This document shows positions 12,401 through 27,400 of a stretch of DNA of 62,000 nucleotides, in pieces. The position numbers were made by a program, and so were the translations under genes. The first letter of the stretch is position 1; the number at the start of each line of letters is the position of its first letter. Source of the DNA: Phoronis australis (Eukaryota > Phoronida > Phoronidae); contig NMRA01000252.1 in assembly GCA_002633005.1 (NCBI GenBank), positions 1,672 to 63,671 of the forward strand. The letters are read 5' to 3'. The notes beneath the pieces were generated by a model. That model did not search any database, had not been told where the DNA came from, and worked only from the letters and a program-made list of their open reading frames with translations.

Positions 12401-15400
12401 GTGCACAACAACCAAAACGGCAGATATGGCGCTGAGACTGTCTGCTGTCAACAGGTGGTGTGTTACTGGTACACCTATACAGAGAGGCATTGAAGGTATG
12501 AAATAGTAATGGAAATCACCTGATAATTGGAGCATGTTAATTGTGTCTTTCTTTGCACTTTTTGCTAGTTTACTGTTTCAAGAGAAGTTTGTTTCCTACT
12601 GTTGATTTACTTAGCAGTTATGAAATATTGGTATAGTCACTTTTGAGAACCTGAAATATTTTTTAAGAAGACAATTTCAGTTGATTCTGTGCACATGGGT
12701 TTTGGATAAAAGTGGTGGGCTCTTATATTTGTTGTCCAAACCATTCTCATTCAACCCTCAGTTTTGAGTTATGTTGTCAGCAGGTTTCACTTTGTCATAG
12801 GCAATGGCTAGTACCAGAGTTATGTTGTCAGCAGGTTTCACTTTGTCATAGGCAATGGCTAGTACCAGAGTTATGTTGTCAGCAGGTTTCACTTTGTCAT
12901 AGGCAATGGCTAGTACCAGAGTTATGTTGTCAGCAGGTTTCACTTTGTCATAGGCAATGACTAGTACCAGAGAATCTGACAAGTGATTAACTTGAAATAT
13001 TTTGACATTCATTCATTATTCCTTGATCGATTTCAGATTTATATGGATTGCTGTTATTCTTGGGTGTTGATCCCTATTGGGTCCGCCTATGGTGGACCTT
13101 GTGTATTCAGGAGCCCTACTTCAGAGGTGACCTGGAGCCCCTATATTCACTGCTTTCTCGTGTGTTGTGGAGAACAGCCAAAGAGGACGTTTTAGATCAG
13201 GTAAAAATGGGTCTTTTGAGAACGTAGCCCAGGGGATTGTTTTAAGTGGCTAAAAAGGAGCCTTTGATGTAAACCACTTAATGAAATGTAATTGGTCTCA
13301 CAGGTGAGTGTTCCTTATTCAGGTGACAAGTTATGGCTTTGTAAAGAACAGTGCATTATTCCATGAGAACAGACTCAGTACATACAGCGCATTATTCCAT
13401 GAGAACAGACTCAGTACATACAGCGCATTATTCCATGAGAACAGACTCACAATGACTTCCTAAAACCGCTCTGAGGTGGTGGCGTATTACAACTATTATT
13501 AAAATCTCTTGGTCTATTTACACTGACCTCTAGTCTATATACTGTCACGACGTTTCAGTCGGTCTCTTCTCCGGCCATCGTCAGGTGTTCCCATGTTCTT
13601 TTTGTGCGAGGCAGGATTTGAACCCACGACTTCTGAAACTACAGATAATTCGAGTCCAGCACCTTAACCACTACACCCAATTACTTAGAGGGAATTTTAT
13701 TATACTTAAACCTTCCTAAGTAGACTGAGCCAGGTGTCACTTGGTTGTTTGCTTGGCTGACTGAAGACATTGCCTTGTACTTTCATGTACATGGCTTCCT
13801 TGATGTTTCTCTTTGTCCAACCTGTTTCACTGCCAAGTATTGGGATGTTATTCCACTGGATGTTGTGTTGTTTCGACCACAGGAGTAGCAGAACACATGA
13901 CTCGTATTGACAAGCCAACGCAAAGATTCTAGTCTCGAGCAATAACAAACTGTCACAGTTCCTTCCAATCCCTGGAATCACCTCCATTATGACAACGGAA
14001 CAATTTGAGTAAAATTTTGTAAATGATCTAAATTAAAATCTGTGTTTTGTGATGTAAGGGAGGTTTGTAATCATTTTTAAATGGCGTCTATCTCACAATT
14101 TGTGATTGTGCTCTTGAGCTTTATCGACCAAATCTCTGTGAACAAATTATTTGACAGGAAATTATGCATCATGTATTTTGACCTCATCCTCAAAATCTTT
14201 CACCTGTGTACAGTAATCATTTGAAGTCACATCTACCGTGTACAGTATGGGTATGCTGATAGTTGGCACCTGAGAAGTATTTTACCTTTAATTCATACAG
14301 AATATTGTTTATATCAAGTTGTTTTAGTATAAGTTACTGAATTCTATTTTGTGACCCCCGTGTTTTTTGCCCCAGCATGTGTCACCCTGTAACGATATTT
14401 CCCACAATGCACCTGATTGGTACTGTTTTGCATTTCAGATCCAATTGCCAAAACAAACGGAGAAGATTTACTGGCTATCCTTCTCAGCAGTGGAAGAACA
14501 CTTCTACCGTCGACAGTTTCAGGAGTGCTGTCAGGAAGCCAGGAAGGTAGAGACAATTGTACTAACACATTCACTGCAGCAGTGGAACAGTTGAGAACTT
14601 TCCGATAACCAATAAATAACAATCTAATGAAAATTTATAATTATACAGGGACACCATCAGTGAAATGTACCTGGATAATTATACAGGGGACACCATCAGT
14701 GAAATGTACCTGGATAATTATACAGGGACACCATCAGTGAAATGTACCTGGATAATTATACAGGGGACACCATCAGTGAAATGTACCTGGATAATTATAC
14801 AGGGACACCATCAGTGAAATGTACCGGGATAATTATGCAGGGACACCATCAGTGAAATGTACGTGAAAAGGATAAACATGAGGAGTATACGGTATAATCT
14901 CAGTCTAATTTCATACACAGCATGGCCAACAAGTGAAATTTTATTTTTTAATTTTTCCATGCAAGATAGGTTGCACCACTGAAAGTAATGGTGTCCTATG
15001 TGCAAGCTCTGCACTATTAGCTAACACCAGACAACATTTTGAACAACTGCGCACTTTCACGGCAATGTCAGAAGCCCCTCAAAAATGAGAAAAGGACAGT
15101 TTAATTAATTATTATTTTTGTATGAAATTTGTGAAATATTATCGTATCAAACCATGGTTTATCTGTGATGCATGGTGATGTTGCTTTTATTATTTTCAGT
15201 TTTAATTTTGAGTCAAAATGTGACATTTATTGTAGCAGTATATCGTGTGCTATCAACTGACATCTGGAGGGTATATTCAGGCATAGTTTCCATTAAGGAT
15301 ACGGTAATCTGATGTTCTGTCTGTTTGTAACTAGTCATTAAAATGAAAGAAGTGAGTGTGGTCACAGTAGATGTTAAAAGTAAGTTGTAGTTTCGGTTTT

Positions 15401-18400
15401 GTTTTTAGAAATTGCGTTTCTGGACAGAGAATGGACACCAGAAGCTTAATTCACTTGATCGATACACAATGAACTCGGTAAGATGCACACTCTTGTTGCA
15501 ACTGTTTTTAGTAAATACATCATAATGTTATAGAAATATGTTCTGTCACATGAAATGTGTTCTGTATAAGTCGTGTCTGGGTTTGTCCATGGGAATATTT
15601 CAGCAAAACCATTTTTAAAGCTGTTGTCATTAGATATCTTGCTTTTGACTTAATATATAGTTTAGTTCATTTCTCCTTTGCCATGCTGTGCTGTTCAGTT
15701 GACAAGTAGTTAGGAAGTTTCTTGATAGCTCAAATTTTCTGTTAAGTGAAACAGTTTCCACAGCATTGAATCACATTTTCTTTATCAGTTATTACTATTT
15801 TTGACATTTAGAATTCTCCTTTTGTCTGTTTAAGTTGTTGCAACCACTACTCAGGCTGCGTCAGGCCTGTTGTCACCCCCAGGCAGTCAGAGGACAGTTT
15901 TTGCCCCTTCACAAGAGGCAAGTACACACAGTCTGTTGCCATTATTTCATGGGTGTTTTGCAACTTAGATATTGATTTATTTCCTGATAATGAACACATG
16001 AAAATACAATTCAGTTCACAAAAATGGTATAATGCTTGTAACGGATATCCCCAAGCTGTGATGTTTTGAATATTTTAAAATAAACTGACAACACTTACTA
16101 TCTACACTACAATAAATCCATTAGAGTGTAGAGTATAAGATAATACACACTGTAAAAATGTGTGGTTGCTGAAGTGTTAGTATGTCTACATTATTGTCAG
16201 TGTGAGATTGTCCCATGATTCCCTGACTTCCTGCTACAGCACTCTGACCATGGAGGAGCTGCTACACTCCCTTACCCATAAGGCCACAGTGGAGTGTGAG
16301 GAGGCCCATAGGCAGGTCGTGTCAGCACTCAATGGCTTGGCCGCCATAGCTATTATCAATGAAGAGGTTAGTTACAAATGTTGCCCTGAATTCTTGGTGC
16401 TCACTGCAGCAGTAAAATATAATCATGATTGTAGTCGCGTCTGGCTACAGGGATAAGTTAAGAACCGTTTGCATAACACACTTTATTATTTAGTTCAAGT
16501 GATGAAAAGTGTCCGCACAAGCGTTGAAAAGGAGAAACCGAAAAAGCGATTATCTGTAATGAAGAAAAACACAGTCTGAGCACTCGGCAAGCAAGCGTAA
16601 TTAACAAGCACTATATACCCAGAGCGTTAGAAAGACTCGCGACAATGACTCTATGACAGACAAATACTACATGTACCTCGCTAACAATACACAATTAACT
16701 GGATCCCGTACTATCTATTCTACTACTGGAAACCATTACCATGCTCAAACAACTGCCTAACTGCGACCCGTAACTATTTATCCTGTGAACCGGGTACCGC
16801 GCAACATATACGCCAAACAAGCAGCTGAATGAAACTATACGTTAAACAACAACTATACACGCTCTGAACTTAGCTAGTAGATACACATGAGTACAACATG
16901 CTGTGTCATAATACTCAGTACTTACTAACAGTTTGGCCGACAGTCTGTGCTTAATATAAAAGTCCCAGCATCCGAGGAAAACACATGATTGGCATTACAG
17001 ATCTTGTCAACGAATGCCGCTATACTCGAGAAACGCTAGTCACAAAAACCCGCGTAACAAACAGAGGCTAATACGTAATAATAGCCGGCCGGTCAAGCTA
17101 CTATTAGACTAATTATGCAAATACTATTGTAGCCACTGCAAAGAACCGGCTTTCTAAAAAAAAACAATCACAGCGGCGAAAGATGTACTGCTACCTATAA
17201 AGAAAATAAACAGCGTGATATGTAAACAAAACACAATAACCAATGACAAAAAATGATGCACGGCATCAACAATGATGTTAATTTGGTTTCTGGGTTGTAA
17301 TGTTGTCTTGTATTAATTTATACTCACATCTGCAGATTAATACGCAAACACTACAGCTGTTGAATAGATCCAGCATTTTGACATGATGTAGCATGGCCTT
17401 TGCTTGAATGAGATTTTAGAAAATTATTAAGCACCTATTAATGTTGTTTTAATGTTGACAGACATGCATTAGTAGAATCTTGATTAATGCATCTTGTAAT
17501 CGTCAAAAAGAAATGTTGAACACTTTATACTGTATTTTTAAGCATTTAATTAGCTGTTAGGTAACAAGATATCTATTGGTGACTTTGAGGGGAAAACTGT
17601 ACAAAGATTTCCTGTGCAGAAAGTTTCCAATTCAAGTGTCGGATAGTAAAGACTGACTGCTAGTTGTTGCCAGGTCTCTCAAAGTACATTATATGTAAAT
17701 CTGCATTTAATTTACATTGAAGGTTGTTTTCTTCTATTCTGAATGTTGCTTGCTGCTTTTGTTTATGAACAACAAAACATTTTTTGCAAACAACAAAACA
17801 CACGATTCTATCAATAAAGTGGAGTTTATTGTCAATGATGTAATAATGTTGTTGAATCTGAGGAATACTCTGCGTGTCAGCGTCTTGAACTTGCGTATAC
17901 TTCATCTTTTTCCCCATCATAATGATACACTTGACCGTTGTCATTCAACTTATGAAAGCTAATTTTTGCATTCAACATGTTTTGCTATCGGGCATATTCG
18001 TTTAACTTGCGTCTTGCCTGTTTTACGTGGAGAGAGAAGTCCTCGGTTACAAACATGTCGCGATTATCTATACTTCTCCTTTTCTTTATGACTCGTTGTT
18101 TGTCCTTGGGATGCATCGTGACAATAATGGCAAGATGTTTACCTGGAACTTTCGGCCGATTCTTTGCGCGCACTCTATTCTCACTTTGTCCAGGTCGAGC
18201 TGATTCTTCAAATAATTCTCAACTTTCTATTCCGACTGGTCCCAATTTTCACGGTCGTTTTCTAGGATACCATGAAAGATTAAGTTGTCTCGGCATGACC
18301 TATTCTCGAGGTCGTCTGTTTTTTCTTCTAGAAATCTGATTTGCTTAATCTCTTGTCTGGATACGGTGTAGTCTTGTCTGTGTGACTCAAAGTCTGACGA

Positions 18401-21400
18401 CAGTTTTTCAAATCTACTGTTCGTAATATCTAACAGTTCACAATATGAAATATTGGGTTGGTTATTGGAGCTAGCACTTTTTTTTAGTTTTCCGAAATCA
18501 GAATTAAGTTTATAACTGAGAGCCTCTGGACAAGTTCCTCTTTATTTAAATTACATAAACTATTATGTAATCCTGATATCTCGGTTGTGAAATATGTATA
18601 CTACGCATCTAAAAAACGGAACAGCTTGTGTATTACTGACTAGTGTGCATAGCACTCCAATGATCTTGTTTGCTTGTTTGTTGTACTTTGGGCCGATGGC
18701 CATGTGTACAAATAAAGGAAGAATAGTGATGTATGTTGTTTGTTGTTTCCCAGTTTGTTGAGGCAGCTGGGTTGTACAGAGAGGTACTGACCTCTGTTGA
18801 CCATCACAAAGACCAGCTGAGAACAGATGATCTACAGCAGCTGCATGCGCTGCACAATCTTCATGAACTGATCACTGCTCACACAGGAGTGATACCTCGC
18901 ACACTTAGAGATGATCAACTCAAGGTTCAGGTATTGTGTCAGTTACAATGTACCCAATAAACCCTGTACAATATGCATGAATGGATCACTGCTCACCAAG
19001 GAGTGATACCTCGCACACTCAGAGATGATCAGCTAAAGGCTTGGTAATCTGGTTGTTACACACACCCAGAAGTGATACCTCGCACACTTAGTGATGATCA
19101 GCTCGAGTTTCAGATAATCAGGTTCCTTCACAAACTGGTGAAAATGTGACGGGGTGTGTTTGTAGCATTTTGTAGAAAAATATATTAATTAGTTTATCAG
19201 AGTCTCTGCAGATGGCTTGACACACATTAAATTGATGGAAACACTGTCTTGTAATTGTTGATATTATAGTCTTGTAAGCTTCAGATTGGATACCAAGACA
19301 GTGTTTTTGTTGAATTCATGTCCTGGCACCAGTTTAGCTTCACCTGTGTAATGTTATTTTGATGTCACAAGTTAGTAATTATGTTTGAAGTCAAGTGGAC
19401 CCAATTCTGTAGTTACTTGCATTTGTTAGTTTAACTTAGAAGTGTGTGATATGTGATGATTCATGATTGTATCGGATTCCATGTATATTGTCTTACTCAG
19501 GCTGGTCAACTGTGTGATAAGTACATGGCCAAGGCTGCTGCCCGGGTGAATGAAGCTAAGATTCAACTAGAAAATATTCAGGCTACCTGTAGAGAGCATA
19601 AACAAGAGGTGAGACCAGCACCACAGCTGTATGGTATCGAGCTTAAATAGTTGAAAATTACTTGACTTGCGTGTGTCTGTGTACCATTTATTCTAGTCGC
19701 AGGACACTGTCTAGTGTTCTATTCATTTAGTACCTTGCCTTAGGCATGTTCATTGGGCATACATGGATAAATATATGCTGCAAGTTAAGTTTCTATTAGT
19801 GAGTTAGCTTAGGAAACTAATCCATGTGGTGGCGCTGCTGTGGCCAAGTCAGATACAAGTCGTCAGCCAGTCGAGACTCACTGACGGAGAGTGCCCCTCA
19901 GGGTCTTGGACACCATAGGAATTGAAAGATAAAGCAATGATTTTGTTGCAAGTTGAAACATTTGATAAATTCCTTTGGCACCAACTGTTCATTATTTTTT
20001 GTGTAAATTGCACCATTTTGCTTTGCAATTTTAGACTACTTGTGCTAGAAATTTGAGCCTTAGTAAGAGCAGATATGGTGTGGACAAAGTTGAGTTTCAA
20101 GGTGCTATGGCTAACGTGATTCTAGGTCATGTCTTGTATTGCTTGTATAATCTGCCCGGACAGCTGTTCTTCTCCTTGCGTATATTATGTCACAATGAAT
20201 TATGTGCAAAAATCCATTTGTCTTTGGAACCAGTCAAAATTAGGACTGAAGGAAAGTGTGCCACAACATTGGTTGAACCATGGAAGATGCTAAAGGTGCA
20301 CGCATGTCTTGGTAATAATCACCAGTTCAAATTTGTTGTCTTCTGTTCATTAAAGTTATTGTTTTCTTGTCAGACATGTTAAAGAGCTCAGTCATCGGTA
20401 ACTGTTCAGAATCAGAAACAGGCAACATTGCTCGAGGTTGAGTTGTGGGTTTCCTATGAAATGAGTAGATGTCTTGTACTTAGGTGACAACCTTCAAGTA
20501 GAACAGAAAATGTCTCAAATCCAGTTTCGCCTCATTAACATCAATTACAACTATGTTACTTAATATTCACATGTCCTTTGAATTGTACTGAACCTTGATG
20601 ACATCTTGAATGAAGAGTGCAATGATAAAATTTTGCAATATTTCTTGTACAATTTGTGCTTCTTGATGCTTTGTTGTGAGCTACCTTGAGTTTCACTGGT
20701 ATGGCTTTACCATGTATTCTAAGCATGCTAGTTATTCACTGGTACAGCTTTACCATGTATTCTAAGCATGCTAGTTATTCACCGGTACGGCTTTACCATG
20801 TATTCTAAGCATGCTAGTTATTCACTGGTACGGCTTTACCATGTATTCTAAGCATGCTAGTTATTCACTGGTACAGCTTTACCATGTATTCTAAGCATGC
20901 TAGTTATTCACTGGTATGGCTTTACCATGTATTCTAAGCATGCTAGTTATTCACTGGTATGGCTTTACCATGTATTCTAAGCATGCTAGTTATTCACTGG
21001 CATGGCTTTACCATGTATTCTAAGCATGCTAGTTATTTTTACTCTATTTCAATCAGTTTGCTATGGAAACTGGACAGCTGACCCCATTCTTGGTGGTCTT
21101 ATAAAAGCCACAAGTGATGTTTACCCTGGTGGTTCCCAAGTTCCTGCAGTCTGGCTCGATTGACTTATAAGTTGTATTTAAGTTTGCTGTCTCCTACTTC
21201 TTGTACAAGTAAACATACTGGATTTTCATTTTTAGTTGATGATCATATCTCAGGTTTTTACTGTCTGTTTAAAAGCTACATGTTGGAGACCAAAACTGGT
21301 GGCTTGGTATACTTGTTGACGTTAGAGAGTTGGGCGGGGAAGAGGAGCTGATGGAAAGGGTCAAGAATGAGTTGTCCTCTAATGTGGGGCTCAGGTAAGA

Positions 21401-24400
21401 CCGGTGTGCAGAATGTGATGGTGTGGGCTAGTAGCTGGATTGTCTCTATTATGATGTGTAGAGTCTGCAAGGTACCTAAACTACACGGTCAACGGACTCA
21501 TAAACACGGGAACAGATGCATGAACACGACTCACAGACCTGCAAACACCATCCACTGACTCACAAATACAGGAACGGACTCACAAAACACGATCCACGCA
21601 CCCAAATACGTGGGACACGGGACTCATATTCATGAGGAAACACGGTTAACAAACCGCCAAACACGGGTCATGGACTCATCGGCTTCCTGAGTTAGATGAC
21701 ATTTTCAATTTGTCCGTAAACCGTGTTTGGCGGTCCGTTAACCGTGTTTCCTTGTGAATATGAGTCTGTGTCCCGTGTATTTGGGTGCGTGGATCGTGTT
21801 TTGTGAGTCCGTTCCTGTGTTTGTGAGTCAGTGGACAGTGTTTGCAGGTTCGTGAGTCGTGTTCATGCGTCCGTGCCCATGTTTATGAATCCGTTGACCG
21901 TGTAGTTTAGGTACCTTGGTCTTTTGGTGCGGGTTAATGATTGGATTGTCTCTGTGCTAGTTGCGAAAGGACATCAAAAGTTTCTTTGAATATTTAATTA
22001 TTATGGACGCCATGATTCTCACTTAATTTTTATTGTGGTTGTTTTCTTGAAAACTTGAGGAGTGGAATAGTTAAATCAGGGTCTTGATTTCTTGAGATAC
22101 TTAAGTCATAATTCGGAGTGGTAGTGAAGGTGAGATATCGGTCATTGTAAATGTCCATTCCGTACAGTTTGCTGCAGATAATGATATTTAGATTATGTGA
22201 CACATTCATTGTAATTTCTGCACTTTCAGGTTCAGAAACCTTCAGGGTCTTCAGCTAGTCATTCACAATCACTTGCAGAGTTTGGAGAGCTTCCATTCAG
22301 AGCTGTTGATATCCATTCACAAGTTGTGTGGAAACTTGTCTCTAGAGGTCATCAGTAAGACTGTCGAGTGTTGTCTTAGGCCAGCTGATGGGGAGGTGAA
22401 AAACAGGTCAGCTGACTTAATGAAGCATTTTGATTCGTGGAGCTTATGAAAAGTTTTATTTCCAAATTCAGCAAATTAGTTAGACTGTGCTATGTCTTTT
22501 TCGTTTTCAATAGATGGCACCTGGTACAACCCCTGGATGGTGATTTGAGTTATTGAAACTGGGTCAGTTTAATTAGTGCAGAATCATTGGCCTGTTTTTG
22601 TAAACACTTCTCTACTTGGCAGTTGAACTTATGTCGGGCTGTGATTATTGTCGTACTTAGTTAAATGTAAGTTGTCATGATTTTATCAATTGAAAAGATT
22701 TCTTGGTAGAGCTCCATAACAATTTTAAAGTTTTTGTTGAATTTGTGAGAATTGAGCAGTATCTTATAATTGGCAATTATTAGTCGTCACACTGTATGTT
22801 GGCCACCTCATGTGACCTATGTTTAGTCTGAAATGATATCTTCCCGGACCAAGGTTCAAACCCTTGGCTTTCAGGTAACTGTGCAGATGTTAGCACGTTG
22901 AGCAGAAAGTTTGGTGTTCGAACTCTGGTTGTGTCAGAGATGTTTTCAGAAATTAATATAGGCCATGTGATGTGGTCAACATGTAGTGTGTATGTAGACT
23001 TATGTCTAATAATTCTTATTTATACGATATCAACATGCTGATTTCTAACTACACAATTATATATCAAACAGATTTTTGTTGTAGTTTAACGGTTATTTAG
23101 CTGTATTTTTGACCATTCACTTTATTATGACAACTGCAGTATTGTATTTTATCTGTTTAATGCGACTTGCCCTAAAGAGAACTTTTTGAATTTGTATGTT
23201 GTTACTCATGTCCATTCGCTGAACTCGCCTGTAATGAGGCTTATTCCTGATACATGCAACTCTATTTTTTGACCGTCAGTGAAAATATACATGTTGATTT
23301 ATTAGTTTATTTCATGTTTGAAGCCAAACTGACTTCAAGGTCTCAGTTGTCACCAATTGAACGTTCTTTTTTAGCTGCAGTTTCTGTATGTGCCACAAGA
23401 ACTTTGAAGAGTATGAGACATATTTGTTCCATTTTAATCAGAGGTAATACAAAGGGACACAATTTATTGTATGATTTTATTCTATAGTAGTTTAAGAAGC
23501 CACTTTTGATGTATACCTTTGCTGTCTATCTTTGATTTATGTTTGTCTTTTGTCATCTGCTTACTATAATTTCATATTTTAAAAGCAGACTATTGTAGGC
23601 AGATTTGAACAACATATTGAATTTGATGTTTTCTGCCCCACCTGGTGGCCATTTACTTTTGCGTCTGCTTTCATGCATCCACCTTTCTACCTGCCAATAT
23701 TTTACAGAAGTTGATTTTCGGATGGGTCCAGCTATTGTGTCGCCCCTATTGGTGATTTTGCTTTTTGCGTCAGTGACTGTATCTCCTTAACTTCTAGCAT
23801 AATTTGACAAGTGTTTTCCTGTGAATGTGACAACAGGTGACAACGACTTTCTGACAAATTCAGCAACCGCTCTGTTCCCTAGTGACAATTTTATTTTTTA
23901 CGCTTACCTGTGCATCTTCAGAGTACCGAGGCATTTTTTTGAAATTTTGCAAATGGGTTTCTATTATGGAGACAAGGATATATTTTTATTTTCTGGTCGA
24001 TTCAGTGTATTCTGCACTACCTACTTGCCATTTTCATTGTTTTTGTTGTCCACTTTAGGGATCGTTATGAAAATTGTCAGAATATTGTTCTTGCTGAGAA
24101 GACCACGACTGATGTTGATTTTTGGACATTCTGACCACTGTGGGGCCTCCAACTGTAATTTTATTTTTTGTGTCCATAGCTACATATCCTTCATTCCTTA
24201 CAGGATCTTTGCAGAAAATTTCAAGTGTTTTTGTATGAATATGACAAGGCGTGATAATGACTCTCTGGCTGATCTAACTACTGTTGCGCCCCCTAGTAAC
24301 AATTTTAGCTGTTAACGTTCATCTCTTATCTTCAGAGTTCCTTGACACTGTTTCACGAAATTTGGCAAACAAGTTTGTGTTGAGCAGATAACAAAAACTT

Positions 24401-27400
24401 AATTTCTATTTTTGGACAAATCAGACATTCTACACTCTCTAACAGTCATTTTTATTCAGGGCTGTTTCTTAGTGTCAGACTCTCAGAAGAAAATTCCTAC
24501 TGACCAGCTATTCTGCATCACCTATTTGTGCGTGCATTTCAGCTTTGCATTTGTCTTGTTTTGTTTTCGCTGTATCCCATTAATAAACTGGGATATAAGA
24601 CTTAGCAATACATGTTTTCCAGAGCTGTTTTTTTAGTTTTTGCTTAGTCCTGTCAACAAAATTCTATCCATTGCTATTTATTTACACTGTTTTTCATTTA
24701 CATCGTATGCTTCAAGTAGTGCAGTGAAACTGTGTGATCGAACTTGTGGGTGTTGTATGTGTTGAATTGTTCCATGCACCCTTCATTTTGTATCAATATA
24801 ATGAGTAGATCATGGTAAATATAAAGGCCTTTTCCCATCAAGTTAAATCTCATAACGAAGTGTCAATGTTAACCGATACATTAGAACCTTTCCCTTAGCT
24901 TTGGTAGTGAACAGATATTGGAGATCGGAGTTATTGGTAGGTGGCTCTATTATCGTGGAAGTTATTGCAAGGTGTCATAATATGACATTAACCATTGTCA
25001 AAGCAGTGACCCCTGCCGATGACTTCGATGGACAATGACACTGAGCATTTCCACTGTAGCGACACATCAACGCTTCACTATTAAATTCACCTGCTTACTG
25101 CAAAGTAAACTTGAGCTGTTAACTTTGATCCAAAACCAAATTTTATTTTCACATACATTTAATTATAAATATTATGTAATGTATCCATCTATCAAAATCC
25201 TTGCCATAATTCAGAATTGTGTACTACATAGGATGGAGCATGATGGGGAGAAGCACCAGGGTACATGGGCGGATAATGACGTGGAGAAAGCTATGAAGAT
25301 TGTGCACAACTACGGAAAGTACATGCTACTCACTAACCANCCCCTGCCGATGACTTCGATGGACAATGACACTGAGCATTTCCACTGTAGCGACACATCA
25401 GTGCTTCACTATTAAATTCACCTGCTTACTGCAAAGTAAACTTGAGCTGTTAACTTTGATCCAAAACCAAATTTTATTTTCACATACATTTAATTATAAA
25501 TATTATGTAATGTATCCATCTATCAAAATCCTTGCCATAATTCAGAATTGTGTACTACATAGGATGGAGCATGATGGGGAGAAGCACCAGGGTACATGGG
25601 CGGATAATGACGTGGAGAAAGCTATGAAGATTGTGCACAACTACGGAAAGTACATGCTACTCACTAACCAGTCCTGGCTGGACCATGGTCAGACACACTT
25701 CAAACTGCTGGATGCTTACAAGAAGGAGTTCAAGGTATGTGTCCAGGTGCAGCCCTGCCCAATCTCACCGAAACAGGTCCATGACTAAAACTCAGCTTGA
25801 GAACTTGCAATGTCTTGTGTTGATGAGTTATTTAAGTCGCATGCGCAACAAATTATAAAAAAGTTGTGTTAACTGTAAAATGTGAAGCTGTGGTTCTTTC
25901 TCATTGCACACCCAATGTCGTTAAACAGCATGAAACTGATAGCTTTTCGACACTTTCTTCTTTTTATACTTTATTGTGTTATTAAGATGACAATAATTGG
26001 AGGAGGCAGCAGTTTCTAAGCAGTAGTAACGCAAGGTTGTCGCCATGGTTACAGTGCCTCCGTTCTGTGTGGATGTCTCTACGTGATCAGGTATCGTCCC
26101 ATGATGAACTAGATATGGCCACACTGAGGCTGCGTGTTCGTCTGCCTGATGAACTCAAACTAGACCCACCCGTCGCCTATATAATTGAAGAGTGTGAGGT
26201 GAGGTGGTCAAGAGGTTGTAATCATGTTACACTGTGGAGCCACTGTCAGTAGTAATGAGAAACTTGATGTCACTTCTCTCTCGTCCTTATTATTATTATA
26301 CTACAACTGGTGACATTATGTTCTCGGTCACACTTACTATTATAACATGACAGCTGTTCAAACATATTGTTTATGTTCACCATTTCTATTTGCATTAGGA
26401 TGACAACGATTACACTGTTTTTAATATGTAAATCTTCACCTTTGTATAATGCTTGGTAAAAGTCAACTTTTCACAATATAATCATAAAGAAATTGAGAAA
26501 TTGGTTCTAGGAATTTTAAAAAAATCTGAGAAACATGGTACAAAAAGCAAAGTTTTGAAAATCTAGAAGTAAACCAGCATTTTTATCAAATTGATATCAT
26601 TGACATCATTTCTGTGGGTTTGTTCAAGATTTTCCAATTGTTTATTGTCTCGTTATACTTGTTACCCTGTGTCCCGATGATGCAACTATGGCTAGATTCT
26701 GAGATGGTGCATGGTATCTGTAGAAATATTCATTGTTTTTAGTTTAAACGTTTTGACCTTCTGTTGCCAAAATCCATCTCATTTCCGTGTGTTCAACGAA
26801 AACAAGTCTGTTGTTGAAAATATGCGGAATCTATTTCCATTAGGCTGCACTTATTAACTTGGTCAGTTTTGCTGGGTCAACCAACAGAGATATATGATTG
26901 GTTCCTGGTGATGTCTTTAGATTTATAGACCAATCAGGTGTTAGTATTAGCTGGTTGACCGTGCAGAAGCAGCAGTCTATTGAAATGTACTACAGAGCTG
27001 ACATCTTTTGTCTGTTCATACATTTGAGTTAGGGTTTGTTTTATTTCTCTTTGTGTCAAGAATTCATTCCATTTTTAATAGTTGGAGCAAAACAAACTGA
27101 AACAACTGTCGGATAAAATAATTGGTGAAAACGACTTGAAGAAAAGGCTTGGGCAACTTGTCTACCTCAAGAATCTGTCTAAGGTATGCCAAATGAATGC
27201 ACTTTACCAGTACATAAAATGGAGGAAATATCAAATTTTGAAAATGACATAAAATAAACTTCCATGTTTATTGTCGATGTGTTTAGCTTTATCTTAGATA
27301 CTGTCAATTTAATAACTTGTCATTCGTTTCACCATATTATAACTGGAAATGTGTTTTCTTAAGATGGAAATGATAACTTATGCCTGGGTGTTGAATAACA

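Noticed and set aside
23254-24636. Several plus-strand open frames of 70-160 codons
   Set aside because: They are hydrophobic, low-complexity translations of T-rich intron and relics of the CTAGTGG repeat family; only the 69-nt exon 18 inside the first is supported.
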